From Salvelinus alpinus (taxonomy: Eukaryota; Chordata; Actinopteri; Salmoniformes; Salmonidae), in the NCBI RefSeq assembly GCF_045679555.1, contig NW_027256014.1, positions 1 to 64,000 of the forward strand: a stretch of 64,000 nucleotides of DNA. Reading direction: 5' to 3'. Of the stretch, positions 12,642 to 27,399 are shown piece after piece. The notes beneath the pieces were generated by a model. That model was not told where the DNA came from, did not search any database, and saw only the letters and a list, made by a program, of their open reading frames with translations. Numbering within the stretch: position 1 is the first letter of the stretch; every line of letters starts with the position of its first letter. Position numbers and translations under genes: made by a program.

Positions 12642-15600
12642 ACAAAACTGAGAGAGTATATTACTAAACGGAGAGAATATTACTAAACGGAGAGAGTATT
12701 ACTAAACTGAGAGAATATTACTAAACTGAGAGAGTATTACTAAACTGAGAGAGTGTTACTAAACTGAGTGAAAATTACTCAACGGAGAGATTATTACTCA
12801 ACTGAGAGAGTATTACTAAACTGAGAGAGTATTACTAAACTGAGAGAGTGTTGCTAGAATGAGATAGTATTACTAAACTGAGAGGATATAACTAAACTGA
12901 GACAGTTTTACTAAACTGAGAGAGTGTTACTAGACTGAGAGAATATTACTAGCCTGAGAGAGTATTACTAAATTGAGAGAGTGTTACTAAACTGAGAGAG
13001 TATTACTAAACTGAGAGAGCTGAGAGAGTATTACAACACTGAGAGTATTACTAAACAGAGAGAATATTACTAAACTGTGAGAGTATTATTACACTGAGAG
13101 AGTATTACTAACCCGAGAGAGTATTACTAAACTGTGAGAGTATTACTAAACTGAGAGAGTATTACTAACCCGAGAGAGTATTACCAAACTGAGAGAGTAT
13201 TACTAAACTGAGAGAGTATTACTAAACTGAGAGAGTACTACTAAACTGAGAGAGTATTACTCAACTGAGAGAGTATTACAAAACTGATAGAATATTACTC
13301 AACGGAGAGAGTGTTACTAGACTGAGAGAGTATTACTAAACTGAGAGAGTGTTACTAAACTGAGAGAGTATTACTAAACTGAGAGAGCTGAGAGAGTATT
13401 ACCAAACTGAGAGAATATTACTAAACTGAGATAGTATTACTAAACTGAGAGAGTATTACTAAACTGAGGTGAATATTACTAAACTGAGAGAGTATTACTA
13501 AACTGAGAGAGCTGAGAGAATATTACTAAACTGAGAGAGTATTACTAAACTGAGAGAATATTACTAAACTGAGAGAGTATTACTACACTGAGAGAGTATT
13601 ACTAAACTGAGAGAGTTTTACTAGACTGAGATAGTATTACTCAACTGAGAGAGTATTACTAAACTGAGAGAGTGTTACTAGACTGAGAGAGTATTACTAA
13701 ACTTAGAGAATATTACTAAACTGAGAGAGTATTACTAAACTGAGGGAGTATTACTAAACCGAGAGAGTATTACTAAACTGAGAGAATATTACTAAACTGA
13801 GAGAGTATTACTAAACTGAGAGAAATGAGAGAATATTACTAAACTGAGAGAATATTACTAAACTGAGAGAGTATTACTAAACTGGGGGAGTATTACTAAA
13901 CTGAGAGAGTATTACTAACCTGAGAGAGTATTACTAAACTGAGAGAATATTACTAAACGGTGAGAGTATTACTAAACTGAGAGAGTATTACTAACCCGAG
14001 AGAGTATTACTAAACTGAGAGAGTATTACTAAACTGAGAGAGTGTTACTAGACTGAGATAGTATTACTCAACTGAGAGAGTATTACTAAACTGAGAGAGT
14101 GTTACTAGACTGAGAGAGTATTACTAAACTGAGAGAATATTACTAAACTGAGAGAGTATAACTAAACTGAGAGAGCTGAGAGAATATTACTAAACTGAGA
14201 GAATATTACTAAACTGAGAGAGTATTACTAAACTGAGAGAGTGTTACTAAACTGAGAGAGTGTTACTAGACTGAGAGAGTATTACTAAATTGAGAGAGTG
14301 TTACTAAACTGAGAGAGTATTACTAAACTGAGAGAGCTGAGAGAGTATTACAAGACTGAGAGAGTATTACTAAACTGAGAGAGTTTTACTAAACTGAGAA
14401 AGTACTACTAACCCGAGAGAGTATTACTAAACTGAGAGAGTATTACTAAACTGAGAGAGCTGAGAGAATATTACTAAACTGAAAAAGTATTACTAAACTG
14501 AGAGAATATTACTAAACTGAGAGAGTATTACTAAACTGAGGGAGTATTACTAAACCGAGAGAGTATTACTAAACTGAGAGAATATTACTAAACTGAGAGA
14601 GTATTACTAAACTGAGAGAAATGAGAGAATATTACTAAACTGAGAGAATATTACTAAACTGAGAGAGTATTACTAAACTGGGGGAGTATTACTAAACCGA
14701 GAGAGTATTACTAACCTGAGAGAGTATTACTAAACTGAGAGAATATTACTAAACGGTGAGAGTATTACTAAACTGAGAGAGTATTACTAACCTGAGAGAG
14801 TATTACTAAACTGAGAGAGTATTACTAAACTGAGAGAGTGTTACTAGACTGAGATAGTATTACTCAACTGAGAGAGTATTACTAAACTGAGAGAGTGTTA
14901 CTAGACTGAGAGAGTATTACTAAACTGAGAGAATATTACTAAACTGAGAGAGTATAACTAAACTGAGAGAGCTGAGAGAATATTACTAAACTGAGAGAAT
15001 ATTACTAAACTGAGAGAGTATTACTAAACTGAGAGAGTGTTACTAAACTGAGAGAGTGTTACTAGACTGAGAGAGTATTACTAAATTGAGAGAGTGTTAC
15101 TAAACTGAGAGAGTATTACTAAACTGAGAGAGCTGAGAGAGTATTACAAGACTGAGAGAGTATTACTAAACTGAGAGAGTTTTACTAAACTGAGAAAGTA
15201 CTACTAACCCGAGAGAGTATTACTAAACTGAGAGAGTATTACTAAACTGAGAGAGCTGAGAGAATATTACTAAACTGAAAGAGTATTACTAAACTGAGAG
15301 AATATTACTAAACTGAGAGAGTATTACTAAACTGAGAGAGTATTACTAAACTGAGAGAGTTTTACTAGACTGAGATAGTATTACTCAACTGAGAGAGTAT
15401 TACTAAACTGAGAGAGTGTTACTAGACTGAGAGAGTATTACTACACTTAGAGAATATTACTAAACTGACAGAGTATTACTAAACTGAGGGAGTATTACTA
15501 AACCGAGAGAGTATTACTAAACTGAGGGAGTATTACTAAACCGAGAGAGTATTGCAAAACTGAGAGAAATGAGAGAATATTACTAAACTGAGAGAATATT

Positions 15601-15993
15601 ACTAAACTGAGAGAGTATTACTAAACTGAGGGAGTATTACTAAACCGAGAGAGTATTACTAACCTGAGAGAGAATTACTAAACTGAGAGAATATTACTAA
15701 ACTGTGAGAGTATTACTAAACTGAGAGAGTATTACTAACCCGAGAGAGTATTACTAAACTGAGAGAGTATTACTAAACTGAGAGAGTGTTACTAGACTGA
15801 GATAGTATTACTCAACTGAGAGAGTATTACTAAACTGAGAGAGTGTTACTAGACTGAGAGAGTATTACTAAACTGAGAGAATATTACTAAACTGAGAGAG
15901 TATAACTAAACTGAGAGAGCTGAGAGAATATTACTAAACTGAGAGAATATTACTAAACTGAGAGAGTATTACTAAACTGAGAGAGTGTTACTA
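12642..15993 (+). repeat. Satellite block between SINE copies 3 and 4
   Basis: The first 2.4 kb copies 9290-11685 (offset 3,352 bp). The last part, from about 14289 to SINE copy 4, matches 5314-7019 at an offset of about 8,974 bp, including the variants CTGAAAGAG, CTACACTTAGAG, CTGACAGAG and ATTGCAAAACTG. The block is therefore a mosaic of two earlier arrangements, as unequal exchange would give. No gene is present. Confidence 0.8.
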
Positions 15994-16154
15994 CATTTAA
16001 CATTTTTACATTTAAGTCATTTAGCAGACGCTCTTATCCAGAGCGACTACAAATTGGAAAGTTCGACATATTCGTCCTGGTCCCCCCGTGGGAATTGAAC
16101 CCACAACCCTGGCGTTGCAAGCGCCATGCTCTACCAACTGAGCCACACGGGACC
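15994..16154 (-). mobile_element. tRNA-derived SINE, copy 4
   Basis: This is the same 161-bp element with the same orientation and junctions; head at 16078-16154, hairpin at 16029-16045. Identical by eye to copies 2, 3 and 5. The satellite on its right carries one small local change (CTGAGGGAGTG near 16259) not seen after copies 1-3, which marks this block as a separate lineage. Confidence 0.88.
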
Positions 16155-18088
16155 ACAAAACTGAGAGAGTATATTACTAAACGGAGAGAATATTACTAAA
16201 CGGAGAGAGTATTACTAAACTGAGAGAATATTACTAAACTGAGAGAGTATTACTAAACTGAGGGAGTGTTACTAAACTGAGAGAAAATTACTCAACGGAG
16301 AGATTATTACTCAACTGAGAGAGTATTACTAAACTGAGAGAGTATTACTAAACTGAGAGAGTGTTGCTAGACTGAGATAGTATTACTAAACTGAGAGGAT
16401 ATAACTAAACTGAGACAGTTTTACTAAACTGAGAGAGTGTTACTAGACTGAGAGAATATTACTAGACTGAGAGAGTATTACTAAATTGAGAGAGTGTTAC
16501 TAAACTGAGAGAGTATTACTAAACTGAGAGAGCTGAGAGAGTATTACAACACTGAGAGTATTACTAAACAGAGAGAATATTACTAAACTGTGAGAGTATT
16601 ATTACACTGAGAGAGTATTACTAACCCGAGAGAGTATTACTAAACTGTGAGAGTATTACTAAACTGAGAGAGTATTACTAACCCGAGAGAGTATTACCAA
16701 ACTGAGAGAGTATTACTAAACTGAGAGAGTATTACTAAACTGAGAGAGTATTACTAAACTGAGAGAGTATTACTCACCTGAGAGAGTATTACAAAACTGA
16801 TAGAATATTACTCAACGGAGAGAGTGTTACTAGACTGAGAGAGTATTACTAAACTGAGAGAGTGTTACTAAACTGAGAGAGTATTACTAAACTGAGAGAG
16901 CTGAGAGAGTATTACCAAACTGAGAGAATATTACTAAACTGAGAGAATATTACTAAACTGAGAGAATATTACTAAACTGAGAGAGCTGAGAGAATATTAC
17001 TAAACTGAGAGAGTATTACTAAACTGAGAGAATATTACTAAACTGAGAGAGTATTACTAACCTGAGAGAGTATTACTAAACTGAGAGAATATTACTAAAC
17101 TGAGAGAGTATTACTAAACTGAGAGAGCTGAGAGAATATTACTAAACTGAGCGAATATTACTAAACTGAGAGAGTATTACTAAACTGAGGGAGTATTACT
17201 AAACCGAGAGAGTATTACTAAACTGAGAGAATATTACTAAACTGAGAGAGTATTACTAAACTGAGAGAGCTGAGAGAATATTACTAAACTGAGAGAATAT
17301 TACTAAACTGAGAGAGTATTACTAAACTGGGGGAGTGTTACTAAACCGAGAGAGTATTACTAACCTGAGAGAGTATTACTAAACTGAGAGAATATTACTA
17401 AACTGTGAGAGTATTACTAAACTGAGAGAGTATTACTAAACTGAGAGAGTGTTACTAGACTGAGATAGTATTACTCAACTGAGAGAGTATTACTAAACTG
17501 AGAGAGTGTTACTAGACTGAGAGAAATGAGAGAATATTACTAAACTGAGAGATTATTACTAACCTGAGAGAGTATTACTAAACTGAGAGAATATTACTAA
17601 ACTGTGAGAGTATTACTAAACTGAGAGAGTATTACTAACCCGAGAGAGTATTACTAAACTGAGAGAGTATTACTAAACTGAGAGAGTGTTACTATACTGA
17701 GATAGTATTACTCAACTGAGAGAGTATTACTAAACTGAGAGAGTGTTACTACACTGAGAGAGTATTACTAAACTGAGAGAATATTACTAAACTGAGAGTG
17801 TATAACTAAACTGAGAGAGCTGAGAGAATATTACTAAACTGTAAGAATATTACTAAACTGAGAGAGTATTACTAAACTGAGAGAGTGTTACTAAACTGAG
17901 AGAGTGTTACTAGACTGAGAGAGTATTACCAAACTGAGAGAGTATTACTAAACTGAGAGAATATTACTAAACAGAGAGAATATTACTAAACTGTGAGAGT
18001 ATTATTACACTGAGAGAGTATTACTAACCCGAGAGAGTATTACTAAACTGTGAGAGTAATACTAAACTGAGAGAGTATTACTAACCCG
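16155..18088 (+). repeat. Satellite block after SINE copy 4
   Basis: The block opens with the standard SINE-flank units, then changes at about 16915 to a set of variants (GAGCGAATATTAC, CTGGGGGAGTGTTAC, TAAACTGTAAGAATATTAC, GAGAGTGTATAAC) that characterises the rest of the window. It is the transition from SINE-bearing blocks to the central super-repeats. Its final part (about 17500-17935) is an incomplete copy of the 1,868-bp module at 18205. No gene is present. Confidence 0.7.
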
Positions 18089-18204
18089 AGAGAGTATTAC
18101 CAAACTGAGAGAGTATTACTAAACTGAGAGAGTATTACTAAACTGAGAGAGTATTACTAAACTGAGAGAGTATTACTCAACTGAGAGAGTATTACAAAAC
18201 TGAT

Positions 18205-21200
18205 AGAATATTACTCAACGGAGAGAGTGTTACTAGACTGAGAGAGTATTACTAAACTGAGAGAGTGTTACTAAACTGAGAGAGTATTACTAAACTGAGA
18301 GAGCTGAGAGAGTATTACCAAACTGAGAGAATATTACTAAACTGAGAGAATATTACTAAACTGAGAGAATATTACTAAACTGAGAGAGCTGAGAGAATAT
18401 TACTAAACTGAGAGAGTATTACTAAACTGAGAGAATATTACTAAACTGAGAGAGTATTACTAACCTGAGAGAGTATTACTAAACTGAGAGAATATTACTA
18501 AACTGAGAGAGTATTACTAAACTGAGGGAGTATTACTAAACCGAGAGAGTATTACTAAACTGAGAGAATATTACTAAACTGAGAGAGTATTACTAAACTG
18601 AGAGAGCTGAGAGAATATTACTAAACTGAGAGAATATTACTAAACTGAGAGAGTATTACTAAACTGGGGGAGTGTTACTAAACCGAGAGAGTATTACTAA
18701 CCTGAGAGAGTATTACTAAACTGAGAGAATATTACTAAACTGTGAGAGTATTACTAAACTGCGAGAGTATTACTAACCCGAGAGAGTATTACTAAACTGA
18801 GAGAGTATTACTAAACTGAGAGAGTGTTACTAGGCTGAGATAGTATTACTCAACTGAGAGAGTATTACTAAACTGAGAGAGTGTTACTAGACTGAGAGAA
18901 ATGTGAGAATATTACTAAACTGAGAGATTATTACTAACCTGAGAGAGTATTACTAAACTGAGAGAATATTACTAAACTGTGAGAGTATTACTAAACTGAG
19001 AGAGTATTACTAACCCGAGAGAGTATTACTAAACTGAGAGAGTATTACTAAACTGAGAGAGTGTTACTATACTGAGATAGTATTACTCAACTGAGAGAGT
19101 ATTACTAAACTGAGAGAGTGTTACTACACTGAGAGAGTATTACTAAACTGAGAGAATATTACTAAACTGAGAGTGTATAACTAAACTGAGAGAGCTGAGA
19201 GAATATTACTAAACTGTAAGAATATTACTAAACTGAGAGAGTATTACTAAACTGAGAGAGTGTTACTAAACTGAGAGAGTGTTACTAGACTGAGAGAGTA
19301 TTACTAAATTGAGAGAGTGTTACTAAACTGAGAGAGTATTACTAAACTGAGAGAGCTGAGAGAGTATTACAAGACTGAGAGAGTATTACTAAACTGAGAG
19401 AGTTTTACTAAACTGAGAAAGTACTACTAACCCGAGAGAGTATTACTAAACTGAGAGAGTATTACTAAACAGAGAGAATATTACTAAACTGAGAGAGTGT
19501 TACTAAACTGAGAGAAAATTACTCAACGGAGAGATTATTACTCAACTGAGAGAGTATTACTAAACTGAGAGAGTATTACTAAACTGAGAGAGTGTTGCTA
19601 GACTGAGATAGTATTACTAAACTGAGAGGACATAACTAAACTGAGACAGTTTTACTAAACTGAGAGAGTGTTACTAGACTGAGAGAGTATTACTAAACTG
19701 AGAGAATATTACTAACCTGAGAGAGTATTACTAAACAGAGAGAATATTACTAAACTGTGAGAGTATTATTAAACTGAGAGAGTATTACTAACCCGAGAGA
19801 GTATTACTAAACTGAGAGAGTATTACTAAACTGAGAGAATATTACTAAACTGTGAGAGTATTACTAAAATGAGAGAGTATTACTAAACTGAGAGAGTATT
19901 ACTAAACTGAGAGAGTATTACTAAACTGAGAGAGTATTACTCAACTGAGAGAGTATTACAAAACTGATAGAATATTACTCAACGGAGAGAGTGTTACTAG
20001 ACTGAGAGAGTATTACTAAACTGAGAGAGTATTACTAAACTGAGAGAGCTGAGAGAGTATTACCAAACTGAGAGAATATTACTCAACGGAGAGAGTGTTA
20101 CTAGACTGAGAGAGTATTACTAAACTGAGAGAGTGTTACTAAACTGAGAGAGTATTACTAAACTGAGAGAGCTGAGAGAGTATTACCAAACTGAGAGAAT
20201 ATTACTAAACTGAGAGAATATTACTAAACTGAGAGAATATTACTAAACTGAGAGAGCTGAGAGAATATTACTAAACTGAGAGAGTATTACTAAACTGAGA
20301 GAATATTACTAAACTGAGAGAGTATTACTAACCTGAGAGAGTATTACTAAACTGAGAGAATATTACTAAACTGAGAGAGTATTACTAAACTGAGGGAGTA
20401 TTACTAAACCGAGAGAGTATTACTAAACTGAGAGAATATTACTAAACTGAGAGAGTATTACTAAACTGAGAGAGCTGAGAGAATATTACTAAACTGAGAG
20501 AATATTACTAAACTGAGAGAGTATTACTAAACTGGGGGAGTGTTACTAAACCGAGAGAGTATTACTAACCTGAGAGAGTATTACTAAACTGAGAGAATAT
20601 TACTAAACTGTGAGAGTATTACTAAACTGCGAGAGTATTACTAACCCGAGAGAGTATTACTAAACTGAGAGAGTATTACTAAACTGAGAGAGTGTTACTA
20701 GGCTGAGATAGTATTACTCAACTGAGAGAGTATTACTAAACTGAGAGAGTGTTACTAGACTGAGAGAAATGTGAGAATATTACTAAACTGAGAGATTATT
20801 ACTAACCTGAGAGAGTATTACTAAACTGAGAGAATATTACTAAACTGTGAGAGTATTACTAAACTGAGAGAGTATTACTAACCCGAGAGAGTATTACTAA
20901 ACTGAGAGAGTATTACTAAACTGAGAGAGTGTTACTATACTGAGATAGTATTACTCAACTGAGAGAGTATTACTAAACTGAGAGAGTGTTACTACACTGA
21001 GAGAGTATTACTAAACTGAGAGAATATTACTAAACTGAGAGTGTATAACTAAACTGAGAGAGCTGAGAGAATATTACTAAACTGTAAGAATATTACTAAA
21101 CTGAGAGAGTATTACTAAACTGAGAGAGTGTTACTAAACTGAGAGAGTGTTACTAGACTGAGAGAGTATTACTAAATTGAGAGAGTGTTACTAAACTGAG

Positions 21201-21940
21201 AGAGTATTACTAAACTGAGAGAGCTGAGAGAGTATTACAAGACTGAGAGAGTATTACTAAACTGAGAGAGTTTTACTAAACTGAGAAAGTACTACTAACC
21301 CGAGAGAGTATTACTAAACTGAGAGAGTATTACTAAACAGAGAGAATATTACTAAACTGAGAGAGTGTTACTAAACTGAGAGAAAATTACTCAACGGAGA
21401 GATTATTACTCAACTGAGAGAGTATTACTAAACTGAGAGAGTATTACTAAACTGAGAGAGTGTTGCTAGACTGAGATAGTATTACTAAACTGAGAGGACA
21501 TAACTAAACTGAGACAGTTTTACTAAACTGAGAGAGTGTTACTAGACTGAGAGAGTATTACTAAACTGAGAGAATATTACTAACCTGAGAGAGTATTACT
21601 AAACAGAGAGAATATTACTAAACTGTGAGAGTATTATTAAACTGAGAGAGTATTACTAACCCGAGAGAGTATTACTAAACTGTGAGAGTATTACTAAACT
21701 GAGAGAGTATTACTAACCCGAGAGAGTATTACTAAAATGAGAGAGTATTACTAAACTGAGAGAGTATTACTAAACTGAGAGAGTATTACTAAACTGAGAG
21801 AGTATTACTCAACTGAGAGAGTATTACAAAACTGATAGAATATTACTCAACGGAGAGAGTGTTACTAGACTGAGAGAGTATTACTAAACTGAGAGAGTAT
21901 TACTAAACTGAGAGAGCTGAGAGAGTATTACCAAACTGAG
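18205..21940 (+). repeat. 1,868-bp higher-order repeat, two copies
   Basis: The marker TTACTCAACGG lies at 18211, 19975, 20079 and 21843, giving spacings of 1,764, 104 and 1,764 bp. The marker AAACTGTAAG lies at 19211 and 21079 (1,868 bp apart). The basic period is 1,764 bp (90 x 19 + 6 x 9), with a 104-bp segment (5 x 19 + 9) duplicated at the junction. The pair recurs in super-repeat copy 2 (AAACTGTAAG at 34031 and 35899). A short patch at about 19814-19858 differs from all other copies. Confidence 0.8.
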
Positions 21941-23809
21941 AGAATATTACTAAACTGAGAGAATATTACTAAACTGAGAGAATATTACTAAACTGAGAGA
22001 GCTGAGAGAATATTACTAAACTTTGAGAGTATTACTAAACTGAGAGAATATTACTAAACTGAGAGAGTATTACTAAACTGAGAGAGTGTTACTAAACTGA
22101 GAGAGTGTTACTAGACTGAGAGAGTATTACTAAATTGAGAGAGTGTTACTAAACTGAGAGAGTATTACTAAACTGAGAGAGCTGAGAGAGTATTACAAGA
22201 CTGAGAGAGTATTACTAAACTGAGAGAGTTTTACTAAACTGAGAAAGTACTACTAACCCGAGAGAGTATTACTAAACTGAGAGAGTATTACTAAACTGAG
22301 AGAGCTGAGAGAATATTACTAAACTGAAAGAGTATTACTAAACTGAGAGAATATTACTAAACTGAGAGAGTATTACTAAACTGAGGGAGTATTACTAAAC
22401 CGAGAGAGTATTACTAAACTGAGAGAATATTACTAAACTGAGAGAGTATTACTAAACTGAGAGAAATGAGAGAATATTACTAAACTGAGAGAATATTACT
22501 AAACTGAGAGAGTATTACTAAACTGGGGGAGTATTACTAAACCGAGAGAGTATTACTAACCTGAGAGAGTATTACTAAACTGAGAGAATATTACTAAACG
22601 GTGAGAGTATTACTAAACTGAGAGAGTATTACTAAACTGAGAGAGTATTACTAAACTGAGAGAGTGTTACTAGACTGAGATAGTATTACTCAACTGAGAG
22701 AGTATTACTAAACTGAGAGAGTGTTACTAGACTGAGAGAGTATTACTAAACTGAGAGAATATTACTAAACTGAGAGAGTATAACTAAACTGAGAGAGCTG
22801 AGAGAATATTACTAAACTGAGAGAATATTACTAAACTGAGAGAGTATTACTAAACTGAGAGAGTGTTACTAAACTGAGAGAGTGTTACTAGACTGAGAGA
22901 GTATTACTAAATTGAGAGAGTGTTACTAAACTGAGAGAGTATTACTAAACTGAGAGAGCTGAGAGAGTATTACAAGACTGAGAGAGTATTACTAAACTGA
23001 GAGAGTTTTACTAAACTGAGAAAGTACTACTAACCCGAGAGAGTATTACTAAACTGAGAGAGTATTACTAAACTGAGAGAGCTGAGAGAATATTACTAAA
23101 CTGAAAGAGTATTACTAAACTGAGAGAATATTACTAAACTGAGAGAGTATTACTAAACTGAGAGAGTATTACTAAACTGAGAGAGTTTTACTAGACTGAG
23201 ATAGTATTACTCAACTGAGAGAGTATTACTAAACTGAGAGAGTGTTACTAGACTGAGAGAGTATTACTACACTTAGAGAATATTACTAAACTGACAGAGT
23301 ATTACTAAACTGAGGGAGTATTACTAAACCGAGAGAGTATTACTAAACTGAGGGAGTATTACTAAACCGAGAGAGTATTACAAAACTGAGAGAAATTAGA
23401 GAATATTACTAAACTGAGAGAATATTACTAAACTGAGAGAGTATTACTAAACTGAGAGAGCTGAGAGAATATTACTAAACTGAGAGAGAATTACTAAACT
23501 GAGAGAATATTACTAAACTGTGAGAGTATTACTAAACTGAGAGAGTATTACTAACCCGAGAGAGTATTACTAAACTGAGAGAGTATTACTAAACTGAGAG
23601 AGTGTTACTAGACTGAGATAGTATTACTCAACTGAGAGAGTATTACTAAACTGAGAGAGTGTTACTAGACTGAGAGAGTATTACTAAACTGAGAGAATAT
23701 TACTAAACTGAGAGAGTATAACTAAACTGAGAGAGCTGAGAGAATATTACTAAACTGAGAGAATATTACTAAACTGAGAGAGTATTACTAAACTGAGAGA
23801 GTGTTACTA

Positions 23810-23970
23810 CATTTAACATTTTTACATTTAAGTCATTTAGCAGACGCTCTTATCCAGAGCGACTACAAATTGGAAAGTTCGACATATTCGTCCTGGTCCC
23901 CCCGTGGGAATTGAACCCACAACCCTGGCGTTGCAAGCGCCATGCTCTACCAACTGAGCCACACGGGACC
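23810..23970 (-). mobile_element. tRNA-derived SINE, copy 5 (in super-repeat copy 1)
   Basis: This is the same 161-bp element, orientation and junctions; head at 23894-23970, hairpin at 23845-23861. Its right flank carries AAATGGAGAGAG where copies 1-4 have AAACGGAGAGAG, a variant shared only with copy 6. Copies 5 and 6 are 14,531 bp apart and are the same SINE in the two super-repeats. Confidence 0.88.
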
Positions 23971-26900
23971 ACAAAACTGAGAGAGTATATTACTAAACGG
24001 AGAGAATATTACTAAATGGAGAGAGTATTACTAAACTGAGAGAATATTACTAAACTGAGAGAGTATTACTAAACTGAGAGAGTGTTACTAAACTGAGAGA
24101 AAATTACTCAACGGAGAGATTATTACTCAACTGAGAGAGTATTACTAAACTGAGAGAGTATTACTAAACTGAGAGAGTGTTGCTAGACTGAGATAGTATT
24201 ACTAAACTGAGAGGATATAACTAAACTGAGACAGTTTTACTAAACTGAGAGAGTGTTACTAGACTGAGAGAATATTACTAGACTGAGAGAGTATTACTAA
24301 ATTGAGAGAGTGTTACTAAACTGAGAGAGTATTACTAAACTGAGAGAGCTGGGAGAGTATTACAAGACTGAGAGTATTACTAAACAGAGAGAATATTACT
24401 AAACTGTGAGAGTATTATTACACTGAGAGAGTATTACTAACCCGAGAGAGTATTACTAAACTGTGAGAGTATTACTAAACAGAGAGTATTACTAACCCGA
24501 GAGAGTATTACCAAACTGAGAGAGTATTACTAAACTGAGAGAGTATTACTCAACTGAGAGAGTATTACAAAACTGATAGAATATTACTCAACGGAGAGAG
24601 TGTTACTAGACTGAGAGAGTATTACTAAACTGAGAGAGTGTTACTAAACTGAGAGAGTATTACTAAACTGAGAGAGCTGAGAGAGTATTACCAAACTGAG
24701 AGAATATTACTAAACTGAGAGAATATTACTAAACTGAGAGAATATTACTAAACTGAGAGAGCTGAGAGAATATTACTAAACTGAGAGAGTATTACTAAAC
24801 TGAGAGAATATTACTAAACTGAGAGAGTATTACTAACCTGAGAGAGTATTACTAAACTGAGAGAATATTACTAAACTGAGAGAGTATTACTAAACTGAGA
24901 GAGCTGAGAGAATATTACTAAACTGAGCGAATATTACTAAACTGAGAGAGTATTACTAAACTGAGGGAGTATTACTAAACCGAGAGAGTATTACTAAACT
25001 GAGAGAATATTACTAAACTGAGAGAGTATTACTAAACTGAGAGAGCTGAGAGAATATTACTAAACTGTGAGAGTATTACTAAACTGAGAGAGCATTACTA
25101 AACTGGGGGAGTGTTACTAAACCGAGAGAGTATTACTAACCTGAGAGAGTATTACTAAACTGAGAGAATATTACTAAACTGTGAGAGTATTACTAAACTG
25201 AGAGAGTATTACTAACCCGAGAGAGTATTACTAAACTGAGAGAGTATTACTAAACTGAGAGAGTGTTACTAGACTGAGATAGTATTACTCAACTGAGAGA
25301 GTATTACTAAACTGAGAGAGTGTTACTAGACTGAGAGAAATGAGAGAATATTACTAAACTGAGAGATTATTACTAACCTGGGAGAGTATTACTAAACTGA
25401 GAGAATATTACTAAACTGTGAGAGTATTACTAAACTGAGAGAGTATTACTAACCCGAGAGAGTATTACTAAACTGAGAGAGTATTACTAAACTGAGAGAG
25501 TATTACTAACCCGAGAGAGTATTACTAAACTGAGAGAGTATTACTAAACTGAGAGAGTGTTACTAGACTGAGATAGTATTACTCAACTGAGAGAGTATTA
25601 CTAAACTGAGAGAGTGTTACTAGACTGAGAGAAATGAGAGAATATTACTAAACTGAGAGATTATTACTAACCTGAGAGAGTATTACTAAACTGAGAGAAT
25701 ATTACTAAACTGTGAGAGTATTACTAAACTGAGAGAGTATTACTAACCCGAGAGAGTATTACTAAACTGAGAGAGTATTACTAAACTGAGAGAGCTGAGA
25801 GAGTATTACAAGACTGAGAGAGTATTACTAAACTGAGAGAGTTTTACTAAACTGAGAAAGTACTACTAACCCGAGAGAGTATTACTAAACTGAGAGAGTA
25901 TTACTAAACTGAGAGAGCTGAGAGAATATTACTAAACTGAAAGAGTATTACTAAACTGAGAGAATATTACTAAACTGAGAGAGTATTACTAAACTGAGAG
26001 AGTATCACTAAACTGAGAGAGTTTTACTAGACTGAGATAGTATTACTCAACTGAGAGAGTATTACTAAACTGAGAGAGTGTTACTAGACTGAGAGAGTAT
26101 TACTACACTTAGAGAATATTACTAAACTGACAGAGTATTACTAAACTGAGGGAGTATTACTAAACCGAGAGAGTATTACTAAACTGAGGGAGTATTACTA
26201 AACCGAGAGAGTATTACAAAACTGAGAGAAATTAGAGAATATTACTAAACTGAGAGAATATTACTAAACTGAGAGAGTATTACTAAACCGAGAGAGTATT
26301 ACTAACCTGAGAGAGAATTACTAAACTGAGAGAATATTACTAAACTGTGAGAGTATTACTAAACTGAGAGAGTATTACTAACCCGAGAGAGTATTACTAA
26401 ACTGAGAGAGTATTACTAAACTGAGAGACTGTTACTAGACTGAGATAGTATTACTCAACTGAGAGAGTATTACTAAACTGAGAGAGTGTTACTAGACTGA
26501 GAGAGTATTACTAAACTGAGAGAACTGAGAGAATATTACTAAACTGAGAGAATATTACTAAACTGAGAGAATATTACTAAACTGAGAGAGTATTACTAAA
26601 CTGAGAGAGTATTACTAAACTGAGAGAGTATTACTAAACTGAGAGAGTATTACTAAACTGAGAGAGTGTTACTAGACTGAGATAGTATTACTCAACTGAG
26701 AGAGTATTACTAAACTGAGAGAGTGTTACTAGACTGAGAGAAATGTGAGAATATTACTAAACTGAGAGATTATTACTAACCTGAGAGAGTATTACTAAAC
26801 TGAGAGAATATTACTAAACTGTGAGAGTATTACTAAACTGAGAGAGTATTACTAACCCGAGAGAGTATTACTAAACTGAGAGAGTATTACTAAACTGAGA

Positions 26901-27399
26901 GAGTATTACTAACCCGAGAGAGTATTACTAAACTGAGAGAGTATTACTAAACTGAGAGAGTGTTACTAGACTGAGATAGTATTACTCAACTGAGAGAGTA
27001 TTACTAAACTGAGAGAGTGTTACTAGACTGAGAGAGTATTACTAAACTGAGAGAATATTACTAAACTGAGAGTGTATAACTAAACTGAGAGAGCTGAGAG
27101 AATATTACTAAACTGTAAGAATATTACTAAACTGAGAGAGTATTACTAAACTGAGAGAGTATTACTAAACTGAGAGAGTATTACTAGACTGAGAGAGTAT
27201 TACTAAACTGAGAGAAAGTACTACTAACCCGAGAGAGTATTACTAAACTGAGAGAGTATTACTAAACAGAGAGAATATTACTAAACTGAGAGAGTATTAC
27301 TAAACTGAGAGAGTATTACTAGACCCGAGAGATTATTACTAAACTGATGAGAAGTATTACTAAACTGAGAGAGTATTACTAAACTGAGAGAGTATTACT

